DNA of 64,000 nucleotides from an uncultured Myxococcales bacterium (GTDB lineage: Bacteria; Myxococcota_A; UBA9042; CAIXZC01). The notes beneath the pieces are model-generated. The model did not search any database. It had not been told where the DNA came from and saw nothing but the letters and a program-made list of their open reading frames with translations. The position numbers and the translations under genes were made by a program. Shown piece after piece: positions 7,609 to 16,899 of this stretch; positions within the stretch are counted from its first letter, which is position 1, and every line of letters begins with the position of its first letter. Where the stretch lies: contig CAITUV010000005.1 of NCBI GenBank assembly GCA_903895725.1, positions 79,365 to 143,364 of the forward strand, written 5' to 3'.

Positions 7609-9219
7609 CTACAACCGCCCGTCTACGATGCGGATGATGATCTTCCGGTAGGTCTCGGCAAGCAGGCGGTCGCGCTTGGCCCAGGTGGTGCCGCCCTGAT
7701 CGAGTTGGGCAGCGATCACGAACTCCCGCCCCACGCCCGTGACCGGGTTTCCCCCCTCGTCCAATGCAGGCCAGCACGAGTAGCCCACGTGCACGAACTG
7801 CCCCTGCGTCCCCAGCCCCAGCTTGGAGAAGATCACCCACTGGCCGTGGCTGCGCTCCTCGATGTAGTCGATGTCGTGCCCCATCTGGAGGTAGATCGCC
7901 GTGTCCGCGGTCATGCCTCCCCACTTGCCGTACTTCTTCGAGCCTTCCGCACCGAACAGCAGCACCTTGACGTCCTTCCACTGGATGCCCGGAAGCCGCT
8001 GCGAGGGGACCACCATGTGCAGCACGATGCGTTTCAGCGCCTCGGCCAGCGTGAACATCGACAGGTTGTTGGCAATGCCCGAGGTCGTGTCCTTGGGCAC
8101 GGTCAGGGTGGAGCCGTCCGGCTCGACGAACGAGTAGCCGAGGCTCGGTGCCGCCTCGCCGTAGTTGCCGCCAAACGACTCTGCAGCCGGCCGGTCGAGC
8201 CAGTCCGCGTGGATGAGCCCGTTGGCCTTGTTGCGGCCGCCGATGTCGTGGAACCAGGCTCCGAGCGCGTTGGAGCTGTAAGGGTTGTAGTCGTAGTTGC
8301 ACACGCTCGTGACCAGGTCGCCCAGCGGGATGCCCTTGACGGATGCGGTCAGCCCCACCTCGTAGTCCGACTTGATGCGCATGGTGGCCGCCGCGTTGGC
8401 CGCGGCGAGGAACTTGGTGGTGCTCCACGGCTGCATGGCCACGTCATGCTTGCCGTTGGAGAGGTAGCGGAAGTAGGGAACGCCGTCGATGCGCTTGATG
8501 AGGATGACCGCAATCTCCATCCCGGCCGGCGTCAAGCCGTTGAGGGCCTGCGTGTCGAACACGACCGGGGCTTCGGCCGGCTTGTATTCCACGACCGTGC
8601 CGTCTTTGAGGGTCATGAACGGGGAGTCGTCCGACACGGGGCACTGGCGTTCGCGGTCCTGGTCGGTGGGCCAGACCTTCTCGTTGCACAGGTTGTCGAG
8701 GAACTGGAAGTAGTCGGGAGTATCGATTGCAGCCTGGCACGGGGCCGGGAGCTCCTCGCCGGGATCGGGGATCGGGTAGGGATCCACCGGGCCTGTATCC
8801 TTGCCCACGTCCTCGAGAGCCAGATCCTCGGGCGTCAGGTCCTCGGGGGTGACGTCCTTGGGCGGCTGAGGAACGTCCGCAGGGACATCGACCCCATCCG
8901 GCCCTGCCGCGTCACCGGTCTTGTCCGGACCGGTCACGGTGTCGGTCGGGCCGGGAAGGTCCTGCCAGGTGTCGGGGGAGGGGACTTCGCCGGACTGGTC
9001 AGCGGGGGGCATGCCGTCTTGGTCCACGTCTGAAGCTGCAGCGTCGGAGCCAGCCGTACCGTCGGCCAGAACATCTCCGGGAAGCTGGTCCACGCGTCCT
9101 GCCGCATCAGTGGACAGGTCCTTCCCACCCTCGAAGTCCGTTCCTTCCCCCGTGCTGCCTCCACTGCCGCCGCAACCCAGCAGCGCCAGTGCAGCAAGTC
9201 CGATGATCAGTCTGCGCAT
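7609..9219 (-). CDS. Lipoprotein with serine beta-lactamase/transpeptidase-like fold
   Basis: 536 residues from the ATG read from 9219 (GGAGG upstream). Lipobox LLGC at Cys16, then a 170-residue Asp/Pro/Gly linker. The catalytic half carries an SxxK motif (STTK about residues 266-269), an SxN motif (SSN about 315-317) and a KYGKWGGMTADTAIY stretch matching the KTG strand of class A beta-lactamases, with Tyr replacing Thr. A beta-lactamase-like or peptidoglycan-acting serine hydrolase is therefore likely; no Glu166 equivalent was identified, so antibiotic hydrolysis is not claimed. Lies 108 bp downstream of the amylase gene on the same strand. Confidence 0.72.
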   Translation of the reverse strand: MRRLIIGLAALALLGCGGSGGSTGEGTDFEGGKDLSTDAAGRVDQLPGDVLADGTAGSDAAASDVDQDGMPPADQSGEVPSPDTWQDLPGPTDTVTGPDKTGDAAGPDGVDVPADVPQPPKDVTPEDLTPEDLALEDVGKDTGPVDPYPIPDPGEELPAPCQAAIDTPDYFQFLDNLCNEKVWPTDQDRERQCPVSDDSPFMTLKDGTVVEYKPAEAPVVFDTQALNGLTPAGMEIAVILIKRIDGVPYFRYLSNGKHDVAMQPWSTTKFLAAANAAATMRIKSDYEVGLTASVKGIPLGDLVTSVCNYDYNPYSSNALGAWFHDIGGRNKANGLIHADWLDRPAAESFGGNYGEAAPSLGYSFVEPDGSTLTVPKDTTSGIANNLSMFTLAEALKRIVLHMVVPSQRLPGIQWKDVKVLLFGAEGSKKYGKWGGMTADTAIYLQMGHDIDYIEERSHGQWVIFSKLGLGTQGQFVHVGYSCWPALDEGGNPVTGVGREFVIAAQLDQGGTTWAKRDRLLAETYRKIIIRIVDGRL

Positions 9220-9327
9220 GTGGTCCTCCAGTATCCACAGGGCCCCTCCCGCGTGGTCGGGGCTGGGGTCGCTGCCCATCTACCCGGTATCGGCCAACGC
9301 ACCGGCGACCATCGACCATCGACCATC

Positions 9328-11388
9328 CTACTGGGCCATTTCCAGGCGAAGCCATTGGAACGACTCGGCCAGCGGCAGGTGGACGTAGATGCCGAACTCC
9401 CTCAGGTGCGCTCCGGTCCGGAGGCCCCCGGGGTACTGGTCCTCCCACACGTTCTTGCCGGTGAACACGTCCACCAGGCGATACGAGGATTGGTTCTCCA
9501 GGCAGATCTTCCCGGCCAGGTCGGGCGTGAGCGCATAGGTCGCCTCGATGTCATCCACCCACAGGCGGAAGAAGGTGAACAACGTGTTGGAGCAGTCGGG
9601 CATGTAGCGGACCAGGGCAAAGAGCTGCTCCTTGAGCGTGCCCTTGTCGGTCCTGGGGAAGTAGTGGAGTCCCTTGCGAAGAGCCACGTTCTTCGGGTCC
9701 AGCCGGGCCTGGTGGATCCTCTTGTAGAGCGCTGTGAGCTCGTCCCCCTTGGGGTTCCAGTTGGCCTCGTCCGGGAAGCGTCCCCGCAGGTAGTCGGACC
9801 GGCGGAAGCTCAAGTCCCACGGCTCGCCCCATTCCTGCCCCGTCATCATCATCAGCGTCCCTCTGGAAGCGGCGGCAAGCGCATAGAACGTGGCTCCGCG
9901 CCAGATGTCGAAGCCCGTGGTCGGCTTGAGCAGCCGCCCTTCGTCGTGGTTCTCGAGGTGGAGCAGGACGTAGCTCAGGTCGCCCAGGTAGGCCTGCCGA
10001 TCCGTGAACAGCTTGCTCTCGATGTAGCTCGTTCCCCGCTCGCCGTGGGTGATGTCGTGGTGATACCCCTCGGTCAGGATGTCGAAGACCCGATTCAGCT
10101 CGAGGATGTTGTGGAAGCTCTCGGACAGGAAGATCGGCTCCGGCATTCCCCGTTTCTTCTGGTAGAACTCCGCCTTGCGGAAGATGTAGCGCCACTCGTT
10201 CTCGGTCAGCCCGTTGGAGTGGTCGAGCCGGAACGCATCCACCCCGAGCGACAGGTAGTAGTTGATGACCCGGAATGCCAGCTCCCGGGTTCGGGCAAAC
10301 TCCCAGTGGTGGAGGACGTCGGCCTCGTTGTTGAACAGAAACTTCACGTCGTTCCAGTTGTTGGTGAAGTTGTCTCCGACCTTCTTCGACGGGGATTTTG
10401 CGTTGGCCCCAAGGTAGAAGCCGGGGGCCTGGTTCTCCAGGGTGGCCGGAAGCGAACAGTCCATCTGGTCCCGCTCCCAGTCGAATCCCTCCCGCCACAT
10501 CAGGTAGCGACGAACCGCCTCGGTACCCGTCGGAGCCGTTCCGCACAGGTCGGACAGCACGTTGTCGGAATCTGCGGGAAGCTCGGAGGGGTCGTCCAGG
10601 ATCTCCGGATGGACCAGCGCCTGCTCGAACGTCCCTTCGAAGTCCCACAGGTCGTCCCCGTCCTCGAGCCTCTCCCGCAACGGGACGGCCCCGGCGTAGT
10701 CGTAGAAATGGTACTCGTGCCCCAGGTGGTTGAACGCCAGGTCCAGCATCACCTTCATGCCCCGGGAATGGGCCTCTTCGACGAGCTGCTCCAACTCGGG
10801 GTTGGCAAAGCACGGCTCGTCGCTCCACTCGTCCCGGCCTTCCAGCACGCAACGGTTCGCCAGCGTCCCCCGCACGTGGTAGTAGTCCCGAACCGCGTAC
10901 GGAGACCCCAGGTCGTCGCAGGGATGCGGCAGGCTGAACTCGAAATTGTGGGGGAAGATGGGCATCAGCCAGACCGTGTTGGCACCGACCACCTCGTCGA
11001 TGTACTGGATCGTGATCCCGGCCGTCCGGTGTGGGGCATCGTGCTCGGCCAGCAGGTCGTCCAGCGTGCTCTTCTTGATGCTCGAGAGCTCGTCCAGGAT
11101 GTCGCACCCGGTGCCGTGGTAAGGGAAATAGGGTCCCAGGATGTTCTGGCGCGCGGCCCCGCCCGTCTCCGGAATGCAGGCGTTGGCGGTGCGGGCCTGT
11201 ACCTCGTAGATCACCAGGTCGCCGGCGGCCGTGTTGAGCGGCTCTACGGGGCCTGCCTGCCCTCCCCACCAGTCCCCTTTGCCCACCTGCGGCGTGTCGA
11301 CCGGGGCTTCCTCCCCGCTGTGCGAGCACGACAGGAGCCCAGCCACTGCGACCAGAGCAACATGGATTCGAAGCGAGCTTCCGAACAT
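9328..11388 (-). CDS. GH13 alpha-amylase family lipoprotein
   Basis: 686 residues with a lipobox GLLSC (Cys21). All four GH13 regions are visible: DLAFNHLGH (about residue 217), VDAFRLDH with the nucleophile Asp (about 388), IFLSES with the acid/base Glu (about 421) and LENHDEG (about 479). It should act on alpha-glucans at the cell surface or periplasm; whether it is an alpha-amylase, glucosidase or transferase cannot be settled. A large insertion between regions I and II (residues about 240-370) is unusual. The next gene downstream encodes the beta-lactamase-fold lipoprotein. Confidence 0.88.
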   Translation of the reverse strand: MFGSSLRIHVALVAVAGLLSCSHSGEEAPVDTPQVGKGDWWGGQAGPVEPLNTAAGDLVIYEVQARTANACIPETGGAARQNILGPYFPYHGTGCDILDELSSIKKSTLDDLLAEHDAPHRTAGITIQYIDEVVGANTVWLMPIFPHNFEFSLPHPCDDLGSPYAVRDYYHVRGTLANRCVLEGRDEWSDEPCFANPELEQLVEEAHSRGMKVMLDLAFNHLGHEYHFYDYAGAVPLRERLEDGDDLWDFEGTFEQALVHPEILDDPSELPADSDNVLSDLCGTAPTGTEAVRRYLMWREGFDWERDQMDCSLPATLENQAPGFYLGANAKSPSKKVGDNFTNNWNDVKFLFNNEADVLHHWEFARTRELAFRVINYYLSLGVDAFRLDHSNGLTENEWRYIFRKAEFYQKKRGMPEPIFLSESFHNILELNRVFDILTEGYHHDITHGERGTSYIESKLFTDRQAYLGDLSYVLLHLENHDEGRLLKPTTGFDIWRGATFYALAAASRGTLMMMTGQEWGEPWDLSFRRSDYLRGRFPDEANWNPKGDELTALYKRIHQARLDPKNVALRKGLHYFPRTDKGTLKEQLFALVRYMPDCSNTLFTFFRLWVDDIEATYALTPDLAGKICLENQSSYRLVDVFTGKNVWEDQYPGGLRTGAHLREFGIYVHLPLAESFQWLRLEMAQ

Positions 11389-11417
11389 GAAGGACCCTCT
11401 GAATCTACCGGGCGATT

Positions 11418-11446
11418 TATTTACATGAGCGGGTGCACGGAGTCAA
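11418..11446 (-). promoter_or_regulatory. Predicted sigma-70 promoter of the amylase gene
   Basis: Minus strand: -35 TTGACT (11441-11446), 17-base spacer, -10 TAAATA (11418-11423), about 30 bp from the start codon. One of the AT-richest short stretches in the region. Confidence 0.65.
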
Positions 11447-11483
11447 GGAAAAGGAAGCCGATGCATCGTCGCTGGCTGCAGGG

Positions 11484-12527
11484 TCAGTGCCCCATGCCCT
11501 GCCCCCAGCGACACGTCCGCTCCATGGCTTGTTCGAAGCCCACGACCGGCTCGTAGCCAAGCTCGGCCTTGGCCCGCTCCGATACGAAGCGGGTATCCCG
11601 AGTCATCAGGCGTGCGAGATACTCGGTCACGGGGGGGCGGGAGTCGGGGGACAACAACCTGCTCGCCTGGCCGAGGCCCCAGGCCTTCTCGCACAGCCTG
11701 GCCCCGACGGTGGCCGGGCCGGCGGGCAGGCGGAGGAAGCGCAGCCGGGTTCCCGAGCTGCGTGCGATGGCCTCGAAGTAGTAGCGCCAGGATACCTTGT
11801 TGTCGTCGGCGATCACGTAGGTGCGGCCTGCCGCAGCCGGTGACTCCAGTGCCAGGGCCACGCCTCGGGCGAGGTTGCGCGCGTACGCGGTGCAGGTCAG
11901 GTGGTCGGGGTTTCCGGTCACGGGCATCATGCCGCGCTCGATGGTGTGCTGGAGTGGGAGGAATCCCCGCACGTCCCCTTCGCCAAAGGGCACCAGCCCG
12001 GGGCGGATGATCACGGTTTCGATGGCCCCGTCGGCATGGAGCTCGAGCAGGAGATCCTCGCACTCGATCTTGGAGCGGGCGTACGGGTTTCCGGCGTGAT
12101 CCCGGGGGGCCTCCTCGCCCCCTTCGAGGAAGTCACCCCGGCCGTGCACCGCCAGCGAGCTCATGAACAGGAAGCGGCATGCCCCGGCCCTGGCCGCGGC
12201 GAGGGCAAGCGCACGAGTTCCCTCGACGTTGATGCGCCGGAACGGCTCCCAGTCGCCCCACTCCTTGACCAGCGCTGCGAGATGCAGCACCGCATCACAG
12301 CCAGCCGGTGCGGCGGCGAGGCCGGATGACGGTGTCTCCAGGTTTCCGATCACCGGCTCCCCGGCTCGTGTCTCCCCGCTCCGGCAGGCATCACACCCCG
12401 GGACGCCAAGCCCGTTGCACGGGGTTCCGGGTTGCACGAGGCAGCGCACGACATGTCCCCGGGCCACGAGCTCCCGCACGATGTGCTTCCCCAGGAACCC
12501 GTTGGCACCGGTCACGAGGACTTTCAC
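11484..12527 (-). CDS. Extended-SDR NAD(P)-dependent epimerase/dehydratase/3-beta-HSD-like
   Basis: 347 residues, GTG start. Rossmann motif TGANGFLG at residues 7-14, HLAALVKEWGD, and the catalytic YARSK (Tyr about 149, Lys about 153), with a preceding SSLAVHG Ser. This is an extended short-chain dehydrogenase of the NAD-dependent epimerase/dehydratase or sterol/3-beta-HSD type; substrate unknown. It starts 3 bases after the stop of the CPBP protease gene, so both are translated from one mRNA with the giant lipoprotein gene upstream. A Cys-containing loop (residues about 38-52: CNGLGVPGCDAC) is unusual. Confidence 0.85.
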   Translation of the reverse strand: MKVLVTGANGFLGKHIVRELVARGHVVRCLVQPGTPCNGLGVPGCDACRSGETRAGEPVIGNLETPSSGLAAAPAGCDAVLHLAALVKEWGDWEPFRRINVEGTRALALAAARAGACRFLFMSSLAVHGRGDFLEGGEEAPRDHAGNPYARSKIECEDLLLELHADGAIETVIIRPGLVPFGEGDVRGFLPLQHTIERGMMPVTGNPDHLTCTAYARNLARGVALALESPAAAGRTYVIADDNKVSWRYYFEAIARSSGTRLRFLRLPAGPATVGARLCEKAWGLGQASRLLSPDSRPPVTEYLARLMTRDTRFVSERAKAELGYEPVVGFEQAMERTCRWGQGMGH

Positions 12528-12530
12528 GCA

Positions 12531-13271
12531 CTATCCCCCCAGGCCGATGCACGACAGATCGGTCGCCACTCCGGCCGCAAAATGGATGAGGAGCGGGTAG
12601 AGGATGGAGCCGGTCCGGACCGCAACCAGCCCCAGCAGAGGTCCGGCCAACAGAGCCGCGAGCGTCTCGAGCTCGGGGCCGCCGGCGTGCAGCAGAGTCG
12701 ACAGCGCGGTCTGGAGCAGCATGGCCGGAACCAGGCCGAACTGCTGGCCGAGGCCCAGCTGGATGATCCCCCGGAACAGCCCTTCCCAGGCCACGTAGTA
12801 GACCAGGTAGCATCCGGCCCAAAGCAGGAAGGAAGTGGCCGAGCCACGGGCAAGCGTGCTGAGCGGATAGACCTCGCAAAGGCCCGCCTCGGGCTGCTGC
12901 CCGAACCAGAACAGGGGAAACACGAGCAGCGCGGGCGGGAGCGAAACGGCAAGCCCCCACTTCCATTCTCCGGGCTTGAAGCCGATCGCTCCAAAGTCGA
13001 GCTTCGTCACGAAGCGGGCCAGGAGCAGGCAGGGTATCAGGAGCAGCAGGAGCGCGGCCCCGCACTGGAAGACCCCGCCCCAGAGCTCGGCCGCTTCGCG
13101 GGCCTGGAACGATGCCGGCAGGAATGCTCGAGCGAACGAGAGGAACTCCCCCTTCCTTCCGTGGTAGTAGTAGACCGTGCTGAAGAAGATGGCAGCGAAT
13201 CCGACCAGAAAGGCCGGGACCGCCGGGCCTGCCCCTCGCAGCCACTGCGGGGATGAGTTGGGTTGGGGCAT
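12531..13271 (-). CDS. CPBP-family intramembrane protease (candidate myxosortase)
   Basis: 246 residues, multi-spanning. CPBP/Abi motifs: WEGLFRG (Glu about 163; the first Glu of the usual EExxxR is Trp), a membrane segment ending in LLHAGG (His about 196) and LLIHFAAG (His about 229). The start codon lies 2 bases after the upstream stop; no strong own ribosome site, so coupling is likely. CPBP enzymes include eukaryotic-type CAAX proteases, bacteriocin-immunity proteins and the enzymes proposed to process MYXO-CTERM tails. The window encodes three MYXO-CTERM proteins, which makes the sorting role attractive but unproven. Confidence 0.78.
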   Translation of the reverse strand: MPQPNSSPQWLRGAGPAVPAFLVGFAAIFFSTVYYYHGRKGEFLSFARAFLPASFQAREAAELWGGVFQCGAALLLLLIPCLLLARFVTKLDFGAIGFKPGEWKWGLAVSLPPALLVFPLFWFGQQPEAGLCEVYPLSTLARGSATSFLLWAGCYLVYYVAWEGLFRGIIQLGLGQQFGLVPAMLLQTALSTLLHAGGPELETLAALLAGPLLGLVAVRTGSILYPLLIHFAAGVATDLSCIGLGG

Positions 13272-13273
13272 GG

Positions 13274-16200
13274 CTAGAAGTTGAAATCTCCCTGGGTTCC
13301 CACCTGGCCGGTCTGCCCCGGATTGCCGATGGAGGGGCCTCCGGAGCCGCCCGGTCCACCGGCTCCCGGGACGCACTGGTTCTTGGTCTTGATGTTGGCC
13401 AGGCTCACTCCGCCCTGGCCCGAGGCGTAGACGCAGTACGAGACGCCTCCGCAGCCACCGCCACCGCCGCCCCCGTGCCCGCCGTGGCCTCCATTGCCGC
13501 CGCCTCCGCCGGCTCGGGCGCACCAGGCCGACGAGAACTCCGTGCCGCCCGCACCGCCCGCACCGCCGATGCCTCCGGTGCCACCGTTGCCGCCCGTGCC
13601 GCCACTGCCTCCTGAAGCACCCTGGACCCAGTTCGACTCGATCACCGGGACGCTGGCCGGTGCCACCGAGTAGTACAGGAAGATGCCGAAGGAGCCGCCG
13701 CCGCCCGAGCCGCCCGTTCCGGCCGTTCCGGCGCAGGCACCGGAGCCACCGCCGCCGCCCGTGCCGCCGACCTGGTCCGTGCAGGAGAAGAGCAGGGAAT
13801 CCACGCCTGCGCCGGCCCCGCCGCCGCCGCCACCTCCGCCGTGTCCGCCTCCCTGGCCGTTGCCGCCCGACGTGGGGACCCACAGACCACCGGTCACGCT
13901 TCCGCCGGCGGCCTTGCACCCCTGGCCGGCCGAGCCGTATGTCCCGTCCTTTCCGTGTCCGCCCATCGCCCCGTCCATCGGGTTGGTCTCAGACGGGACG
14001 TTGCAGAGCCCGCAATCGGTCGAGAACTGAGCATCCCAGCCGGCCCCGCCGCCGGTACCGGCACCCGGGCCCGACCCGCCAGTGCCCGGCTCGCCGGCCT
14101 TGGGCGCCGAGTTGCTCAGCGGGCAGTACGAGCTGCCCCCCTTGCCTCCGGCGACGGCCACGCCGGTGCAGGTCTGGCTTCCGCCTGCTGCACCGTTGGA
14201 GATGGCTCCTCCCGCATTGCACAGGTAGCTGCTGTAGAGGTATGCCTTGATCCCGTTGGCACCGTCCTGGCCATCCAGACCGTCCTGGCCGTCGGTTCCC
14301 TTCTGCCCGTCGCCGCCGCTGCCCGCGTACACGTGGCAGTTGCGGACGGCCAGTTTGTCACCCGAATCCCGGATGTAGATTCCATAGCTTCCCTCGCTCG
14401 GGTCCTCGTTGTCATACCCGAACACGGTGAAGCCGTCGAACGTCGTGGCCTTGGAGCTGACATTTCCGACCGTGACGGCCCCCGGCTTCTCCTGGGTCGG
14501 TGCCAGGCCCATGATCACGGTCTCGTAGAGCAGGATGTGGCGTACCTTGAAGTCTGCGCTGTAGCCGCCGTACAGGTTCACCCCCTGCTTGAGGGTCACC
14601 GACTCCACGTACACGCCGGTGGCAACGTAGACGTCGCGCTTCCCCGAGGCCTCGGCCTTGCCGATGGCAGCACCGAGGGTGAGAGCGGGAAGCTCGATGG
14701 TTCCGGGGTTCGTGTCCTTTCCGTTCTTGGCCACGAATACGCCACCGGTGACCTCGCCGTCCACTCCGTCGCAGTTCTGGTCGATGCCGTCCGGAGTGTC
14801 CTGGTTGCTGACGAACAGGCACTCGCACCCGTCATTGGGGTTGAGGTTCACGTCGCTGTAGCCTGCCTTGCACTGCATCTTGCAGTCGGGGATGGCCTTG
14901 TTCTTGTCGCACACGCCGGCTGCATTGGAGAAGCTCAGGGCAAGGCAGTTGTTGCCGCACTGTCCGCAGTTCTCGTCCGTGAAGTACTTGCCCTGGCCGT
15001 CGACGAACGGGTCGTCGACGATACCGTTGCAGTCGTTGTCGCTGTCGTCGCACTCCTCGTCGGGGAGCTGGCATTCGGTCCATCCGGACTGGGTGCAGAA
15101 CTGGAATCCGTAGCAGGTGATGCTGGGCTCGTCCGGGAGCGGTTGCGGCGGCCAGGTGGAGGAGCAGGACTTGCTCAGGTCGAGGTTGTCGCCGGTGCAG
15201 GTGCACGACCCGGTGACGGGAAGGCACTGGAGCGACTCACCCGAGGTCTTGCAGGCGTAGCCGGCGGGGCAGTCGGTATCCCCTTCGCACGGCTTGGCGC
15301 AGAATTTGCCGTCGCTGAGGGTGACGCACTGGGCCCCTTCGAAGAGGCAGTTCTCGTTGGTCGTGCACGGCTCGCACAGGCTGGCCGTGTTGGGGATGCA
15401 CTGGTAGTCGTTGAGCTTGTAGTAGCCGGGGTCGCAGGAGTCGACGATGCACTTGGGGACGGCCTTGGAGGCATCACACTTGGCCTTGGCGTTGGGGAAA
15501 CCGCTGGCACAGGTGATCGAGCACGACCCGCAGTGGAAGTAGTCGGAGTACTTTCCTTCGCCGTCGACGAACCCTTCGTCCACGAGATTGTCGCAGTCGT
15601 TGTCCATGTAGTCGCAGGCCTCGGAAGCGGGTTCCTGAGCCTGGCACACATAGCCGAGCGGACCCAGGCAGGTGGCCGTGCCGGTACATACGCCGTTCTC
15701 GTTTTCGGCCGTACAGGGCTCGCTCTCGGGGACGTCCTCGTCGATCTGGCCGTCGCAGTCGTCGTCGAGCCCGTTGCACTCCTCCGCTGCCGGGGTAGGG
15801 GCGCTGCAGGCCGACCACCCGGAGGTCGGGTCGCACTCCGCATACCCGTAGCAGGTGCCGAACAGGTTGGTTTCCTGGCAGGGCTTGAGGGCCCCTTCGT
15901 GGTCCTTCAGGCAGTCGCAGCTTCCGCTGGCCGGGACGCAGACGGTCTCCGGCGTGCCGTCGATGACCTTTTCCGCGCAGTCGAATCCATCCGGGCACGG
16001 GTTCTGCCCGTCGCAGTTCAATGCGCAGTAGGAGGCATCATCGAGGGCCACGCAGCGGCCGCCCGCGCACTGCTCGTGCTTCTTGCACGGGAAGCAGAGC
16101 TTCTTGGCCACGGGAACGCACAGGAACACCATGTCCGAGCCGAAGCCGGCAAGCCCCTTGCAGCCCCAGCCGGCGGGGCACTCCTCGAAGCACTCTTCGG

Positions 16201-16531
16201 TGCAGACGAACCCGTCGGTGCTCTCGACGCAGTAGCCGCCGACGCACTCGCCGTTGGTGCCGCACGGGCAGCCGAAGCCGTACGGTGCCGCCTCGCATCC
16301 CTGCGGGACGAACTCGGGGACGACGTCGGGCCACTGGAAGTCGGTCGAAGTATCGGGCAGGAGCACGTCGGGCGAGGCAGCGTCCCCGGCAAGATCCTGG
16401 GTTCCGTCCGGCAGGAGGGGCTCGGACGTTTCCCCCGGACCGCAGTTGGTGCTCGGGGAGCTGCACCCTCCCACCGCCAGGACCAACGCCACCATCGCGC
16501 CCACGAACCCAAGCGTCGTCTTTCCGTTCAT
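13274..16531 (-). CDS. Giant lipoprotein: Cys/MopE repeats, DUF1565-like beta-helix, Gly-rich C-terminus
   Basis: 1085 residues. The ATG read from 16531 has a GAGGAAG site. Signal peptide with lipobox VGGC (Cys about 23). Residues about 75-600 are Cys-rich with repeated NECVGGYC/CPAGWGC-like units and three MopE-like Asp motifs (CNGLDDDCDGQIDED, CDYMDNDCDNLVDEG, CDDSDNDCNGIVDD) that probably bind Ca or metal. Then VFVAKNGKDTNPGT and TLGAAIGKA, the opening of a DUF1565-type right-handed beta-helix. The last 330 residues are Gly-rich (runs such as GGNGGTGGIGGAGGAGG), like PE-PGRS or Gly-zipper surfaces. No MYXO-CTERM. First gene of a three-gene operon. Confidence 0.87.
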   Translation of the reverse strand: MNGKTTLGFVGAMVALVLAVGGCSSPSTNCGPGETSEPLLPDGTQDLAGDAASPDVLLPDTSTDFQWPDVVPEFVPQGCEAAPYGFGCPCGTNGECVGGYCVESTDGFVCTEECFEECPAGWGCKGLAGFGSDMVFLCVPVAKKLCFPCKKHEQCAGGRCVALDDASYCALNCDGQNPCPDGFDCAEKVIDGTPETVCVPASGSCDCLKDHEGALKPCQETNLFGTCYGYAECDPTSGWSACSAPTPAAEECNGLDDDCDGQIDEDVPESEPCTAENENGVCTGTATCLGPLGYVCQAQEPASEACDYMDNDCDNLVDEGFVDGEGKYSDYFHCGSCSITCASGFPNAKAKCDASKAVPKCIVDSCDPGYYKLNDYQCIPNTASLCEPCTTNENCLFEGAQCVTLSDGKFCAKPCEGDTDCPAGYACKTSGESLQCLPVTGSCTCTGDNLDLSKSCSSTWPPQPLPDEPSITCYGFQFCTQSGWTECQLPDEECDDSDNDCNGIVDDPFVDGQGKYFTDENCGQCGNNCLALSFSNAAGVCDKNKAIPDCKMQCKAGYSDVNLNPNDGCECLFVSNQDTPDGIDQNCDGVDGEVTGGVFVAKNGKDTNPGTIELPALTLGAAIGKAEASGKRDVYVATGVYVESVTLKQGVNLYGGYSADFKVRHILLYETVIMGLAPTQEKPGAVTVGNVSSKATTFDGFTVFGYDNEDPSEGSYGIYIRDSGDKLAVRNCHVYAGSGGDGQKGTDGQDGLDGQDGANGIKAYLYSSYLCNAGGAISNGAAGGSQTCTGVAVAGGKGGSSYCPLSNSAPKAGEPGTGGSGPGAGTGGGAGWDAQFSTDCGLCNVPSETNPMDGAMGGHGKDGTYGSAGQGCKAAGGSVTGGLWVPTSGGNGQGGGHGGGGGGGGAGAGVDSLLFSCTDQVGGTGGGGGSGACAGTAGTGGSGGGGSFGIFLYYSVAPASVPVIESNWVQGASGGSGGTGGNGGTGGIGGAGGAGGTEFSSAWCARAGGGGGNGGHGGHGGGGGGGCGGVSYCVYASGQGGVSLANIKTKNQCVPGAGGPGGSGGPSIGNPGQTGQVGTQGDFNF

Positions 16532-16568
16532 CGTCTTCCTCGTCGTCGGAGCCAAACAGACCTGCAAC

Positions 16569-16597
16569 AGTGTAGCCGCAACGCCCGCGTGCGCCAA
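16569..16597 (-). promoter_or_regulatory. Predicted promoter of the giant lipoprotein/CPBP/SDR operon
   Basis: Minus strand: -35 TTGGCG (16592-16597), spacer 17, -10 TACACT (16569-16574), about 38 bp before the start codon. The -10 is identical to that at 4276. Confidence 0.55.
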
Positions 16598-16689
16598 CAA
16601 AAAAGCAGGAAGCTCGAACCGATCTGGAACCTTGCAATCGCCCGCGGGCTGGTCTACATTCGGCCGGTTGACTGATGCGAGGCGGTTGA

Positions 16690-16899
16690 ATGAAATCAAT
16701 CAGCAGGAACACGGTAGTCGAGCTTCACGAGTTGTGCCTGGACATCTGTCCCTTCTCCGCGGGCAACCGCGAGGCAGTGTGCCCGAAGTGCCCGTTGTTC
16801 CGGCACTCGGTGGACAAGCAATGGCGGTTCGCGTTCGGCGATGCGCTCAAGCTGATCAAAGACTGGACGACGTTCTGCGGGAAGCAGCTTCCCCAGTAG
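16690..16899 (+). CDS. Small Cys-containing protein, unknown
   Basis: 69 residues, ATG preceded by GAGGCGG. Two closely spaced Cys pairs (CLDIC at residues 16-20, CPKC at 31-34) could form a metal or Fe-S site; a fifth Cys is near the C-terminus (TTFCGK). No signal peptide, so cytoplasmic. Divergent from the giant lipoprotein gene and 102 bp upstream of the phosphate transporter gene. No family recognised; the reading frame, ribosome site and composition support a real gene, moderately. Confidence 0.5.
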   Translation: MKSISRNTVVELHELCLDICPFSAGNREAVCPKCPLFRHSVDKQWRFAFGDALKLIKDWTTFCGKQLPQ

